A program made the position numbers and the translations under genes. A stretch of DNA of 29,290 bases. It comes from Acidaminococcus sp. CAG:917. GTDB lineage: Bacteria; Bacillota; Clostridia; Christensenellales; CAG-917. Numbering within the stretch: the stretch's first letter is position 1; the number at the start of each line of letters is the position of its first letter. The notes beneath the pieces were generated by a model. That model was not told where the DNA came from and ran no database searches. It worked only from the letters and a program-made list of their open reading frames with translations. The stretch is from the NCBI GenBank assembly GCA_000437555.1, contig FR901015.1, positions 87,758 through 117,047 on the forward strand, written 5' to 3'. Positions 1-8,033 of this stretch are shown piece by piece.

Positions 1-291
1 ACACAAGACTGGCATTATAACGAAAAAGGAGAAATACTGCATTTTCCGGTGGATAATTATTATTATGAGGGCAAACGGACAGCTGTGTTTTTGGGAGAAA
101 AGGTTACAAAATATCATAGAACACTGACCACATATCTAAATACACTGCTTTCAAATGGTTTTATAATAAATCAGATTGTGGAGCCACAGCCGCCGGAAAA
201 CATGATGGATATTCCGGGGATGCAAGATGAAATGCGCCGTCCCATGATGCTGATTGTATCGGCTAACAAAAAAATGGATAGATATGAGTAA
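1..291 (+). CDS. C-terminal fragment of a SAM-dependent methyltransferase-like protein
   Basis: The frame is open from base 1 to a TAA at 289-291, so the gene starts outside the window and only about 96 C-terminal residues are visible. A GTG at 49 lies inside this frame and is probably not the start, because the coding pattern continues upstream. The visible part (HYHRT-like region, then a helix 'TYLNTLLSNGF', then 'VEPQPPE' and a terminal strand 'PMMLIVSANK') resembles the C-terminal end of class I SAM methyltransferases of the UbiE/COG2226 type. The SAM-binding motifs would be upstream and cannot be seen. The assignment rests on pattern recall of the tail, so the substrate is unknown. The next gene follows on the same strand after about 75 bases. 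Confidence 0.6.
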   Translation, partial: TQDWHYNEKGEILHFPVDNYYYEGKRTAVFLGEKVTKYHRTLTTYLNTLLSNGFIINQIVEPQPPENMMDIPGMQDEMRRPMMLIVSANKKMDRYE

Positions 292-365
292 AATACTTAT
301 TTGCCCTGTTTAATAATAGTCTATGAAAAATAATGGAAAGAGTAATCGGGAAGTATGGAGGCTTA

Positions 366-920
366 ATGCGGATGGAACAAGGAAGAATTCTTGTGATTAC
401 AGGTGCGCCGGGAACAGGAAAAACTACAATATCTTCTATCATTGCAAAAGAATCTGACATGGAAAAGTCTGTGCATATGCATACAGATGATTTTTATCAT
501 TATCTTAGCAAAAATGCCATTGCCCCACATTTGCCACAATCTAATGCCCAAAACTTGGTAGTGATTGAGTCCTTTTTGGAAGCCGCAAAGCGTTTTGCCC
601 GCGGTGGATATGATGTAATTGTAGATGGCATTATCGGCCCGTGGTTTCTGGCACCATGGCTAAATATTGTTCAAGAGGGATATGAAGGACACTACATTAT
701 TTTAAGAACTAACAAAGAGGAGACAATGAAACGGGCGATTGAACGCTCAAAATTAGATAGAGATACAAATATCGAATTAGTACAAACGATGTGGGAACAA
801 TTTTGCAATCTTGGAATATACGAGAAAAATGTCGTAGATACTACTAATTTTTCGATTAGCGATACCGTTCTTGTAGTAAAAGAAAAAATTACAAATAAAG
901 CCTGTCTGTTACATAAATAA
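366..920 (+). CDS. P-loop NTPase / small-molecule kinase-like protein (AAA family ATPase by usual naming)
   Basis: A small P-loop protein of about 184 residues. A clear Walker A (GAPGTGKTT) lies near residue 13, followed by 'HTDDFYHYL', where an acidic pair sits in the usual catalytic position of zeta-toxin-like and chloramphenicol-phosphotransferase-like kinases. A Walker-B-like strand ends in 'VIVDGIIGPW', and an arginine-rich lid region is near residues 118-132. This is the architecture of a small-molecule kinase, but the substrate cannot be told. The frame is open back to ATG 333, which has no SD. GGAGG at 357-361 stands 4 bases before ATG 366 and 10 before ATG 372, so one of these is the start. 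A strong terminator follows at 951-977. Codon choice looks somewhat different from the rest of the window, so transfer is possible. Confidence 0.75.
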   Translation: MRMEQGRILVITGAPGTGKTTISSIIAKESDMEKSVHMHTDDFYHYLSKNAIAPHLPQSNAQNLVVIESFLEAAKRFARGGYDVIVDGIIGPWFLAPWLNIVQEGYEGHYIILRTNKEETMKRAIERSKLDRDTNIELVQTMWEQFCNLGIYEKNVVDTTNFSISDTVLVVKEKITNKACLLHK

Positions 921-950
921 ATTTGTTTTACGTTACTATTTATCCACCAA

Positions 951-977
951 AACCGAACCGAAAGGTTCGGTTTTTTT
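951..977 (+). terminator. Rho-independent terminator after the P-loop gene
   Basis: A perfect 9-bp stem (951-959 with 964-972), a GAAA tetraloop at 960-963 and a run of T to 977. It closes the two-gene plus-strand unit at the start of the window. Confidence 0.9.
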
Positions 978-1245
978 ATCGGGTGGAAAGGCAAAACTTC
1001 TGATTGATAAAATGTTTTGATTTTAAATTGATTATCGGACTGATTATCGGTTGGTACAATTTCAAACTCACGGGGGAGTGGGGCAGTTGAGAGTGAGCAA
1101 ATACATTTTTGAAATGTCGATATGTCTTTAGGTTTAAAAAATAAACATAAGATTGAGGATTTTGACAAAAAACAGTCGTTTATTTGTTAATTATTTCCAA
1201 TTGGGTCGTTTTTTGAAATATTTGAAAAAATTTTAAAATTAGGTA
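978..1245. other. Non-coding stretch with short direct repeats and a nested inverted repeat
   Basis: No credible gene is seen between the terminator and the next promoter. GATTATCGG occurs twice, 12 bases apart (1030-1038 and 1042-1050). A nested inverted repeat follows: ATTTCAAA at 1059-1066 matches TTTGAAAT at 1108-1115, and inside it CTCAC at 1067-1071 matches GTGAG at 1093-1097. A minus-strand open frame here is not convincing. Confidence 0.4.
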
Positions 1246-1274
1246 TTGAATTTTTGTGTTTTATTTGTTATTAT
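1246..1274 (+). promoter_or_regulatory. Candidate SigA promoter for the coiled-coil gene
   Basis: TTGAAT at 1246-1251, a 17-base spacer, then TATTAT at 1269-1274, about 70 bases before the start codon at 1347. An alternative TTGACA lies at 1162 but has a poorer -10. Confidence 0.5.
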
Positions 1275-1346
1275 ATAACTAAATATAGTAGCATTTTACT
1301 AAATCGCTATAAATTTTCTACGTTGATGTGGTGTTAGGAGGAAAAC

Positions 1347-3269
1347 ATGGGCAAAAATAAGAGTTCATACGATAATATCGTACTTAATGACCGTTGTTTG
1401 GCAAAGGCTCAGAATAGAGAAAAAATGACCATTGACAATTCGTTCGGCAACATTAGACAGAGAGAGGAAGCTGAGAGACTTAAGTTCGAAGCAAAAAGAG
1501 CTCACGACGCGGAACTCGCCGAGAAAAAGCGTATTGAAAAAGAAAAGGAGAGAGCCAAATGGTTTGCCGAGCAAGAAAAGCGTAAGGCAGAAGAGGATGC
1601 TAAACTTCAAGCTCAGAAAGAGCAAGAAGAAATGCGCCGTCAACTCGAAGAAGAGGCTAAAGTCAGATATCAAGCTCGTATGAAAGAACTTGCCGAAATG
1701 CGTGCTAAGCAAAAGTATGAAAGAAAAATGGAAGCCAGAGCGAGCATGACCAATATGCTTGCAAGTCTGGAAAATCAAAGGATTGAAAACGCCGAAAGAG
1801 AAAAGCAATATTATTTAAACCTTCAGCAAAAAAGGCGTGATATCGAAAAGTTCCAAATTGAGAACGCAAAAGAGCAAGCCATGATGATAAGAGAAAGAGA
1901 GCTTGAAAAGGAAAAGGCTCAAAAGGACCATAAAAAGCTCATGGATAACATTATGGCGGAAGCTCATCATCAAGCCGTTGCGCATGAAAAAGAAAAGGCG
2001 GCTAACGAAAAGGAAGAACAACGCAAAAAGGCGGAAAGAGATAAGGCTTTAAATCATAGGCTTCAGATATTCAAGGAAGAAACGGAAAAGGAAAGACAAC
2101 TCAGAGTTTCTTCAAATGCAAAAGCCAAAGCAGAGCAGGAGAAAAAAATTCAAGCTCAGATTGCCGACGTTTTGAAAAAACAGAAAGAGGAAGACAGACG
2201 TCGTCAGCTCGAGTACGAAGCCGAGCAAAAGGAAATTGCAGAGACAAGAGCGCGTCAAAGAGCTGAAATCAATGCAAGAATCAAGGCGGACGAAAAAGAA
2301 CGTCAAAGAATTAAAGCCGAAGAAGAAAAGCAGGCAAGACTTGAAGAAAAACAAAGAGCAGCTCAAACAAAAGCCGCTATCGAAGCAGAACGCAAAAAGG
2401 TTCTTGAGCGTCATGCGGAAAGGATGGCTGAATTGCGCTTAGATGAAGAGGATAAAAAAGAAAGACTTGCCGAAATCAATAAGGTCAAGCAAGAGGAAAT
2501 GCGTCGCCGTCAAATTCGTCAAGCTGAAATCGAAAGAGAGAGAATCGCAGACGAAAAGGCTCGTGAAGCTATCTTTGAAAACGCAAGAAAACAGGCAGAA
2601 AAGATATCGGCAGTTGGCGTAACGGACAAAAAGATTGCTCCTAAAAAAGCAGATAAGCCCGTTGCCGAAGCTCCTAAAGCAGAAGATAAAAAAAAACAAA
2701 GTAAAGAAGTAATTCCTGCTGAAAAAAAAACTAAAAAGGACGCAACCGCAGAGTTAAAGGCAAAGAACGACCTTTTAAACGAAAAATCTAAAAAGCAGGA
2801 TAATTCCGCGAAAAAATCGGCAGAGAGTGCTGAGCAAAAAAAAAATAGCGAAGACGAAAAGCTGATTAAGGAATTACAAAAAGCCAAAGAGAACGCAGAA
2901 AAAAATTTAAAAGCGGTGCAGGATAAAGAGGAGAAAAAAGATTTTTCTATGACGCTTAGGGAAATCAAAAGACCTTCTAAAATCAAAAACGCAACGCTTA
3001 CAATGTCACAGATTGTAAAGGCATACCCGACAGGCGGTAGCGTAGACTTGGCTTCATTAAAGAAAAAAGGACTTGTTGAGCAAGACGTCAACGAACTTTC
3101 CGTCAAGGGCAAAGCATCTATTAAAGATATTAAATTCGTTGTTACCGCAAATGAGTTCGAGCTTGATTCAATAAAAGCAATCAAGGCGGGTAAGGGCAGA
3201 GTTATACAACTTGTATATTCCGTTCCGAAACTTGTGTTCAGAGGGGCAAATTCGGATAGCAATAACTAA
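1347..3269 (+). CDS. Long charged coiled-coil protein with a C-terminal uL15-like domain
   Basis: 640 residues, started at an ATG 5 bases after a perfect AGGAGG (1336-1341). Residues from about 25 to 420 are an almost unbroken, very charged helix rich in Glu, Lys, Arg, Gln and Ala with 'AERERIA'-type repeats, typical of a long single helix or coiled coil. Residues about 420-530 are a Lys/Ala/Glu-rich flexible linker. Residues about 555-625 change character completely: 'GGSVDLASLKKKGLV' followed by 'LSVKGKASIKDIKFVV' and 'IKAIKAGKGRVIQLV' follow the order of the C-terminal part of ribosomal protein uL15 (Val-Asp-x-x-x-Leu-Lys-x-x-Gly-Leu, then the 'lxGxGelxxxlxVxA' strand, then helix, then 'AGGxVxxi'). 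There is no signal peptide or TM segment, so it is likely cytoplasmic. It stands alone between its own promoter and terminator. The function is unknown; the uL15 relation is inferred from residue pattern only. Confidence 0.85.
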   Translation: MGKNKSSYDNIVLNDRCLAKAQNREKMTIDNSFGNIRQREEAERLKFEAKRAHDAELAEKKRIEKEKERAKWFAEQEKRKAEEDAKLQAQKEQEEMRRQLEEEAKVRYQARMKELAEMRAKQKYERKMEARASMTNMLASLENQRIENAEREKQYYLNLQQKRRDIEKFQIENAKEQAMMIRERELEKEKAQKDHKKLMDNIMAEAHHQAVAHEKEKAANEKEEQRKKAERDKALNHRLQIFKEETEKERQLRVSSNAKAKAEQEKKIQAQIADVLKKQKEEDRRRQLEYEAEQKEIAETRARQRAEINARIKADEKERQRIKAEEEKQARLEEKQRAAQTKAAIEAERKKVLERHAERMAELRLDEEDKKERLAEINKVKQEEMRRRQIRQAEIERERIADEKAREAIFENARKQAEKISAVGVTDKKIAPKKADKPVAEAPKAEDKKKQSKEVIPAEKKTKKDATAELKAKNDLLNEKSKKQDNSAKKSAESAEQKKNSEDEKLIKELQKAKENAEKNLKAVQDKEEKKDFSMTLREIKRPSKIKNATLTMSQIVKAYPTGGSVDLASLKKKGLVEQDVNELSVKGKASIKDIKFVVTANEFELDSIKAIKAGKGRVIQLVYSVPKLVFRGANSDSNN

Positions 3270-3280
3270 AACAATTAAAT

Positions 3281-3307
3281 AAAAAAGGCGAGAAATCGCC
3301 TTTTTTT
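3281..3307 (+). terminator. Rho-independent terminator after the coiled-coil gene
   Basis: An 11-bp stem (3281-3291 with 3296-3306) whose G+C core is GGCGA/TCGCC, a GAAA loop and a T-run. The A-run on the left arm means it could also act on minus-strand transcripts. Confidence 0.9.
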
Positions 3308-3454
3308 ATTTATGTTTTATTTTTAATATTTGAGTATTGTTAATATTGCTTTTTTGCGATATAGAAATAACGTTTTAGCGTTTGACGTTTTTATTATGCC
3401 GTAATTATAAGCCATTTTAATTTTATAAATTATTCTAATAAAGCATAAAACATA

Positions 3455-3483
3455 TTGTTTTTTAATTCATGATGTGTTAAAAT
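3455..3483 (+). promoter_or_regulatory. Possible promoter for the PH-like and zinc-ribbon pair
   Basis: TTGTTT at 3455-3460, a 17-base spacer and TAAAAT at 3478-3483, preceded by TG as in an extended -10. The predicted start of transcription falls almost on the SD, giving a very short leader, so this is tentative. Confidence 0.3.
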
Positions 3484-3498
3484 CTTTTTGAGGTAAAT

Positions 3499-4026
3499 AT
3501 GAAAAATTTAGACAACCAAAGCGATAAAAATCTGAAAAAGACGAGAGGAAGAGAGTTTGCTTCCGATATCGAAGCTGTATCGGACGGTATGGAATGCTCT
3601 TCTGCCAAGAAAATATCTGCCATTCAAACGGAAAAACTTGTGCTTTGGGTTGTTCTGATTTTAATTCTTGTGACGGTGATTTTAGTCCTGTTTTTAGCGG
3701 GAAATATAGACGTTTATTATGAGGGGAACAGCCTTGTGATAAAATCTTCGATGGCTACTCATTCCGTCTCTTTAAAAAACGTTAAATCTGTTGAAATATC
3801 CAGTAACTACAATAAAGGTTCTAAAATTATGGGGACGGATTTATACAGAGTTTCCGCCGGTACATATTCAAATGCTGTATACGGAAGATACAAATTGTTT
3901 GTTTATAACAACGTTCCGAGATACATAACAATAAATTGCGACGGAGCCTATGTTGTTTTAAATCTCGACACTGTTGAAAAGACCGAAAAATTATACAATG
4001 ATTTGATTGAAAAATTAGGTTTTTAA
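3499..4026 (+). CDS. Single-pass membrane protein with a bacterial PH-like domain
   Basis: 175 residues. The N-terminal 45 are polar with many charges. One strong hydrophobic segment at about 47-68 is followed by an outside or cytoplasmic domain of about 105 residues. That domain reads 'VSLKNVKSVEISSNY', 'GTDLYRVSAGTYSNAVYGRYKLFVYN', 'ITINCDGAYVVLNL', then 'TEKLYNDLIEKL'. This order (strand, Gly-rich turn, 'GxYxxxxyGryklfvy', 'yvvlnl', final helix) is that of bPH-like (PF10882-type) bacterial PH domains. GAGG lies just upstream of the ATG. The zinc-ribbon gene follows after about 70 bases with no terminator between, so the two are probably co-transcribed. The role is unknown. Confidence 0.75.
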   Translation: MKNLDNQSDKNLKKTRGREFASDIEAVSDGMECSSAKKISAIQTEKLVLWVVLILILVTVILVLFLAGNIDVYYEGNSLVIKSSMATHSVSLKNVKSVEISSNYNKGSKIMGTDLYRVSAGTYSNAVYGRYKLFVYNNVPRYITINCDGAYVVLNLDTVEKTEKLYNDLIEKLGF

Positions 4027-4095
4027 TTTCTTTGAATAATATTGCCGTTGCTTATATATTTAAATGAATTATTTACGGCATTATCCGAGGCACAA

Positions 4096-5235
4096 ATGAA
4101 TAACTCTAAATTTAATTGTCCAAACTGCGGTTCAAACGATTTATTGTTGATGACGTCGTATACTTGCAAGTGTCATCACTGTGGCTCTGTTTTTAACGTG
4201 AAGCGGGATGTCTCGCAAAAAAACAACGTTGTTACAAAAATTATTACCGACGAAAAAGAAACGTTTTTAGCTATGCCGAAAAACGGTGATATAATGGATT
4301 TCGTTAAATCGGCTTTTGAAACGTTATACACGGACGATTATACCTCTGTAAAAACCGTGAATGCCGTTTTTAGTCCCGCTTATGAAGAAGTTTCCGTTTT
4401 TGGCGTTGTATTGGCAGATTATTTTTTATCATATAGCGCAGATATCGGCTATGACAGGACGGAAACTTATTATGTAACGGAAACCTATTACGTCAACGGC
4501 AGACCTAATTACAGACAGGTTGCAAGAACCAGAGTCGTAACCGATTGGCATCCGATAAGTTCGACTTATTTCGGAGGCAATATTTCTACCTGTTGCAAAA
4601 TCGATAATAACGAAGGAATATACGACGTTGCAACAGAAGAGGACCGCTTTACTGAAATTTATAAGCAAGAGCTTTGTATTCCCGTAAACTCCGCTTCTTA
4701 TAGCATTTCTCCTTTTCATGCTACGGATGATATGCTTGCCGGTGCGATTGCAGTAGGCGAGGATATTGCATCGAATCAATGTCTAAATTCCTTGCCTGGC
4801 GACCACGTCAGAAATTTTTCTTATACCGCCACTCATAGCGTTAAAAAAATATATAACGTATCTAAGCTGGATTATGTTTTGCCCTATTCGATAGGAGACC
4901 AAAACTATGCTATTAGGGGGTGCTCATTCAATAACGTCCCGCACTTGGATTATTCGCCGAAAGAGGACGTATCTAAAAATATAAAAAAGCAAACGGCAAA
5001 AATTTTCGCTCCTTTGCTTTTCTTGCCGCTTATTCTGTTAATTGCAGGTGCGATTGCTCTTAGCATTATATACGATATGTTTTATATGTTTGCCGTTCCG
5101 GCGGGATATTTACTAATTGTTTCAATAATATGGGCTGCAGTAAACTCAAATAAAATAAAGAAAACAAAAGAGATTAATATGCGCCTGAAAAAAGAAAAAT
5201 TGGATAAGATGCTTTCCGATTATTCATTATCGTAG
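4096..5235 (+). CDS. Zinc-ribbon membrane protein with two C-terminal TM segments
   Basis: About 379 residues from ATG 4096, which has GAGG 5 bases upstream. An upstream TTG at 4042 is in frame but lacks an SD, and translation from there adds residues unlike the family. Residues 8-29 form a zinc ribbon (Cys8-x2-Cys11, Cys26-x2-Cys29, with an extra Cys24). The middle (about 60-250) holds a Tyr-rich strand pair 'TETYYVTETYYVNG' followed by 'RTRVVTDWHPISS', as seen in zinc-ribbon proteins sometimes misnamed as helicases. Residues about 305-355 carry two hydrophobic segments, then a Lys-rich tail. It lies downstream of the PH-like membrane protein and is followed by a terminator. The likely role is at the membrane; the partner is unknown. 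Confidence 0.75.
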   Translation: MNNSKFNCPNCGSNDLLLMTSYTCKCHHCGSVFNVKRDVSQKNNVVTKIITDEKETFLAMPKNGDIMDFVKSAFETLYTDDYTSVKTVNAVFSPAYEEVSVFGVVLADYFLSYSADIGYDRTETYYVTETYYVNGRPNYRQVARTRVVTDWHPISSTYFGGNISTCCKIDNNEGIYDVATEEDRFTEIYKQELCIPVNSASYSISPFHATDDMLAGAIAVGEDIASNQCLNSLPGDHVRNFSYTATHSVKKIYNVSKLDYVLPYSIGDQNYAIRGCSFNNVPHLDYSPKEDVSKNIKKQTAKIFAPLLFLPLILLIAGAIALSIIYDMFYMFAVPAGYLLIVSIIWAAVNSNKIKKTKEINMRLKKEKLDKMLSDYSLS

Positions 5236-5301
5236 CAAATCGGTTTAATTAACAAAACTTGTCTGTTGCGGTTTAAAATTTTAAAAATATTAAATACAAA
5301 T

Positions 5302-5332
5302 AAAGTCGTCTTAGCGGACGACTTTATTTTAT
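5302..5332 (+). terminator. Terminator after the zinc-ribbon gene
   Basis: A perfect 9-bp stem AAAGTCGTC (5302-5310) with GACGACTTT (5317-5325), a 6-base loop and a T-rich tail. It is close to symmetric and may also stop the convergent gene. Confidence 0.8.
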
Positions 5333-5473
5333 TATCGTTTGCAATTTCAATTAAAGAAAGATTATATATATTAAAAAACTTGCTTCAGTTAAAAATTTTA
5401 TAAATGATTTTTGCCCTTAATAACTTAATATACACATATTTTCGGATAGGATAAATGGCAAACTGAGTGGCGG

Positions 5474-7846
5474 TTAATCGTCGGAAAAATTCTTTGTCTT
5501 TTTAAGTTTTCCCGAGTTGCTTTTTACTCCGTCGCCCTCCTTTTCCTTTTTCTTTTTAAGCTTAGTCGTTACGATAAAGATTACCACGCCAACGACTATT
5601 GCCACGGAAACGCAAACGATGGCGATTATTTGAGCGTTTGTCAATCCTCCGAATTTTACTTGTGATGCCTTTATATAGCCGATTTGCGTGCCAATCTGAA
5701 CCTTATAAAAACCGTTGATAAGTTCGGAAAAAACCGTGAGCTCTTTACCGTCTATTATTTTTTCTATGACAGACGAGTCGGAATCGGGGAGAGCGTAAAG
5801 ATTTACCTTTTGTCCTATTTTATCCGCTTTGGCTCTTCCGTATTGAGTCGGCTCGTTTGTGAGCGCGGTAGGAGCGTCCAAAGCTACTTCGGAGACTTTT
5901 ACAAAATATTTTTTTGAGTCATATTCGACTTTGTAATATGTTATTAAATTAAAATAGCTTTCACCGCAAACGGTCAATTTTGTATTTTTAGGGACTTCGA
6001 TAAAATCTGCGGATGCATCGGGGTAGTCATAAAGCGTGGCCTTTGAGTGCAATGCTTTAAGGGCCAATCCGCCTTCGTAATCGGGTATGAGCGTTAAATC
6101 GGCGGTTTTGATATATCCGAAAGTCCCGTCCTTTAAAACATAGGAAAATGTTTCGTCTAACGCGGCAAGTTTTATCACGCGCGTGTCGGAAGGCAATTCT
6201 TCAACATATTCAAAATTGTTGGGATTTAAATAAAACAAGGTCGCTTTGTTTGTTTTAGTTGTGTCGGCAAATTGCGGTTGAGGAGCAGGAACCGATTCAA
6301 ACGTGTCTTTTGTGACAAACTCGAAATATGGACATTTTCCGACAAACGATTTATCTGAAGTAAAAATGACTTTTCCGTCCTCGGTGATAAACACAGAAGA
6401 GATATTTCCCGTTTGATAATTATCAAGGCTCAACGTTATCTCGCCCTCTTTTTCAAACGATGATACCGTTCTTACGTATTTTGTTAAAACGCCGTCTCTC
6501 GTTACCGTTACAAGATTTCCCACATAATCGACGTCAAAGTCTGAAATGAGCGAGCAATTTCCGTTAAAGGGAAAAGCGACAGCCGTTTTTTCTTTTGTAA
6601 AAGCTTTGATTTCCGTATCGGTAAGGACGTAAACGAGGCTTCCTTCGCTGTTGGCAACAATTTTCCTGCCGTTTGACAGGGCAGTGAACAGATTTAATTT
6701 ATCGTCTTTTATGGTATATATTCCGTTTGCGGTAAGGGCATATACAGTATCGTCATCGGCGTCGACGGATAATACGGGAGAGTCGAAATTATAGCTTGCG
6801 GAGTCGGTATATACAAAATTTCCCGCGGCATAATATATTTTATTTTGAACATTGCAAACCGAAGTCGCATTTTGCGCCGCAATAGTTTCCTGTTTATTGT
6901 CTTTTATCGTATTTAAACCGTTATTGTCGGTGAAATACAGTGACCCGTCAACTTCTATCGCATCGCTTGGCAAATTTGAAAGAGAAGTCTGACTTATAGT
7001 TTTTATATGCTCGACTTCATTTTGAGTGTCGTATATATCGATTTTGTCTTCATCATAATTAAAAATATAAAGCCCGTTTGCGTCGGCAAACGCGTCAAAA
7101 TTGTATGCAATTTCCATTGAGCCGTAATCCGCTCCGTTTTCGTCGTAAAAGAAAAGCGAATCTCCCTGAAGAACGGCTATTTTGTTTCCTACGAAAATTC
7201 TTCCGTGCGCTTCGATTTCAAAAAGGGTTTGTCGGGAAAAAGTTTCGATATCCGTTTTGTAAACATAAAATTTTAATCCCGTTTCAACCGTAAAATTTAT
7301 TGAAACGGAATAAATGAAATTTTCAAAGCAGTAGGTATAGCTGTATGCCAGATATGGGAGAGTCTGTTCTTTAACAGGCGAGAAAGAGTCGTCAAAGACA
7401 ATTGTTTCTCCCGTGACGTTGTTTATCGCTATAATGTTCGATAAGCTGCCGTAAGTATAAAGGATAAAATCAGCCGTTGCGGAACCAAGCGTTATATCTT
7501 CACACGCCCCCGTCGTCGTCGAAAGTTTTTTGAAAGAATCTCCGGTATTGATGATAAAGTTTTCGCCGCATTTTACAAATTGTTTAACGTTGCAATCAAT
7601 ATTATAAAAAGAAAGAGCATCGCCTAAAGCGATAATTCTTGACGAATCGTAGATATAATGCGATCCGCCATAAAAATAAGAGGAAGGAGAAGTTAACTGT
7701 ATGTAGTCGGTTGAGGGAAATGTTATTTCATAGTTATCGTTTTCGTCTGCCATTGCGACATTGGGCGGCAAAAAGCAGAGCAAAATAATTATTGCCGATA
7801 AGACAATGAAAATATATGAAATTCCCGTTATTTTTGTTGTTTTCAT
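5474..7846 (-). CDS. Large exported, membrane-anchored protein with propeller-like and SH3-like domains
   Basis: 790 residues, read on the minus strand from an ATG with AAGGTG 5 bases upstream. The N-terminus is a signal peptide (Lys-rich start, hydrophobic core about 8-29, 'VAMADEN' near the likely cleavage point). Residues about 45-540 are built of short repeated strands with turns such as 'GxxIYTIKDDKL' and 'DGKVIFTSDK', which looks like a beta-propeller. Residues about 595-660 and 668-733 are two bacterial SH3-like modules ('LYDYPDASADFIEVPKNTKL', 'NLYALPDSDSSVIEKI', each ending with 'fVKVsEV' or 'GYIKASQV'). A TM segment at about 740-761 is followed by a Lys-rich tail inside the cell. 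This is a cell-surface topology; a role in wall binding or sensing is only inferred from SH3-like modules. No catalytic residues were recognised. Confidence 0.8.
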   Translation of the reverse strand: MKTTKITGISYIFIVLSAIIILLCFLPPNVAMADENDNYEITFPSTDYIQLTSPSSYFYGGSHYIYDSSRIIALGDALSFYNIDCNVKQFVKCGENFIINTGDSFKKLSTTTGACEDITLGSATADFILYTYGSLSNIIAINNVTGETIVFDDSFSPVKEQTLPYLAYSYTYCFENFIYSVSINFTVETGLKFYVYKTDIETFSRQTLFEIEAHGRIFVGNKIAVLQGDSLFFYDENGADYGSMEIAYNFDAFADANGLYIFNYDEDKIDIYDTQNEVEHIKTISQTSLSNLPSDAIEVDGSLYFTDNNGLNTIKDNKQETIAAQNATSVCNVQNKIYYAAGNFVYTDSASYNFDSPVLSVDADDDTVYALTANGIYTIKDDKLNLFTALSNGRKIVANSEGSLVYVLTDTEIKAFTKEKTAVAFPFNGNCSLISDFDVDYVGNLVTVTRDGVLTKYVRTVSSFEKEGEITLSLDNYQTGNISSVFITEDGKVIFTSDKSFVGKCPYFEFVTKDTFESVPAPQPQFADTTKTNKATLFYLNPNNFEYVEELPSDTRVIKLAALDETFSYVLKDGTFGYIKTADLTLIPDYEGGLALKALHSKATLYDYPDASADFIEVPKNTKLTVCGESYFNLITYYKVEYDSKKYFVKVSEVALDAPTALTNEPTQYGRAKADKIGQKVNLYALPDSDSSVIEKIIDGKELTVFSELINGFYKVQIGTQIGYIKASQVKFGGLTNAQIIAIVCVSVAIVVGVVIFIVTTKLKKKKEKEGDGVKSNSGKLKKTKNFSDD

Positions 7847-7864
7847 GTTTTCACCTTATTAGAT

Positions 7865-7893
7865 ATAATAAATTATATTTATTAATAAGTCAA
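7865..7893 (-). promoter_or_regulatory. SigA-type promoter for the SH3/propeller surface gene
   Basis: On the minus strand: TTGACT (7893-7888), a 17-base spacer and TATTAT (7870-7865), ending about 20 bases before the start codon. Confidence 0.65.
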
Positions 7894-7988
7894 TAAACTA
7901 TCAAAATATGTGGTGTGATATTAAAGTGGCAAACAATAGATTTACCTCAACGGTTTTATCGGTTTTGAAACTTAATAAAATTCTTTTA

Positions 7989-8017
7989 TTGCGTTTTTAA
8001 AATTTTTTTGATATAAT
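7989..8017 (+). promoter_or_regulatory. Promoter for the alpha-CTD/WG fusion gene
   Basis: A perfect TATAAT at 8012-8017 and TTGCGT at 7989-7994 with a 17-base spacer. The leader is short, about 10 bases, and contains the SD. Confidence 0.5.
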
Positions 8018-8033
8018 ATCAAAAGGAGTAAAT

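Noticed and set aside
692..1168. Minus-strand open frame of 158 codons over the first terminator
   Set aside because: It runs through the kinase-like gene and the terminator, has no SD, and shows no family resemblance.
2519..3262. Minus-strand open frame of 247 codons inside the coiled-coil gene
   Set aside because: It is a shadow of the Lys/Glu-rich frame (Phe/Ser/Leu-rich on the other strand) without an SD. The plus-strand gene has a perfect SD, promoter and terminator.
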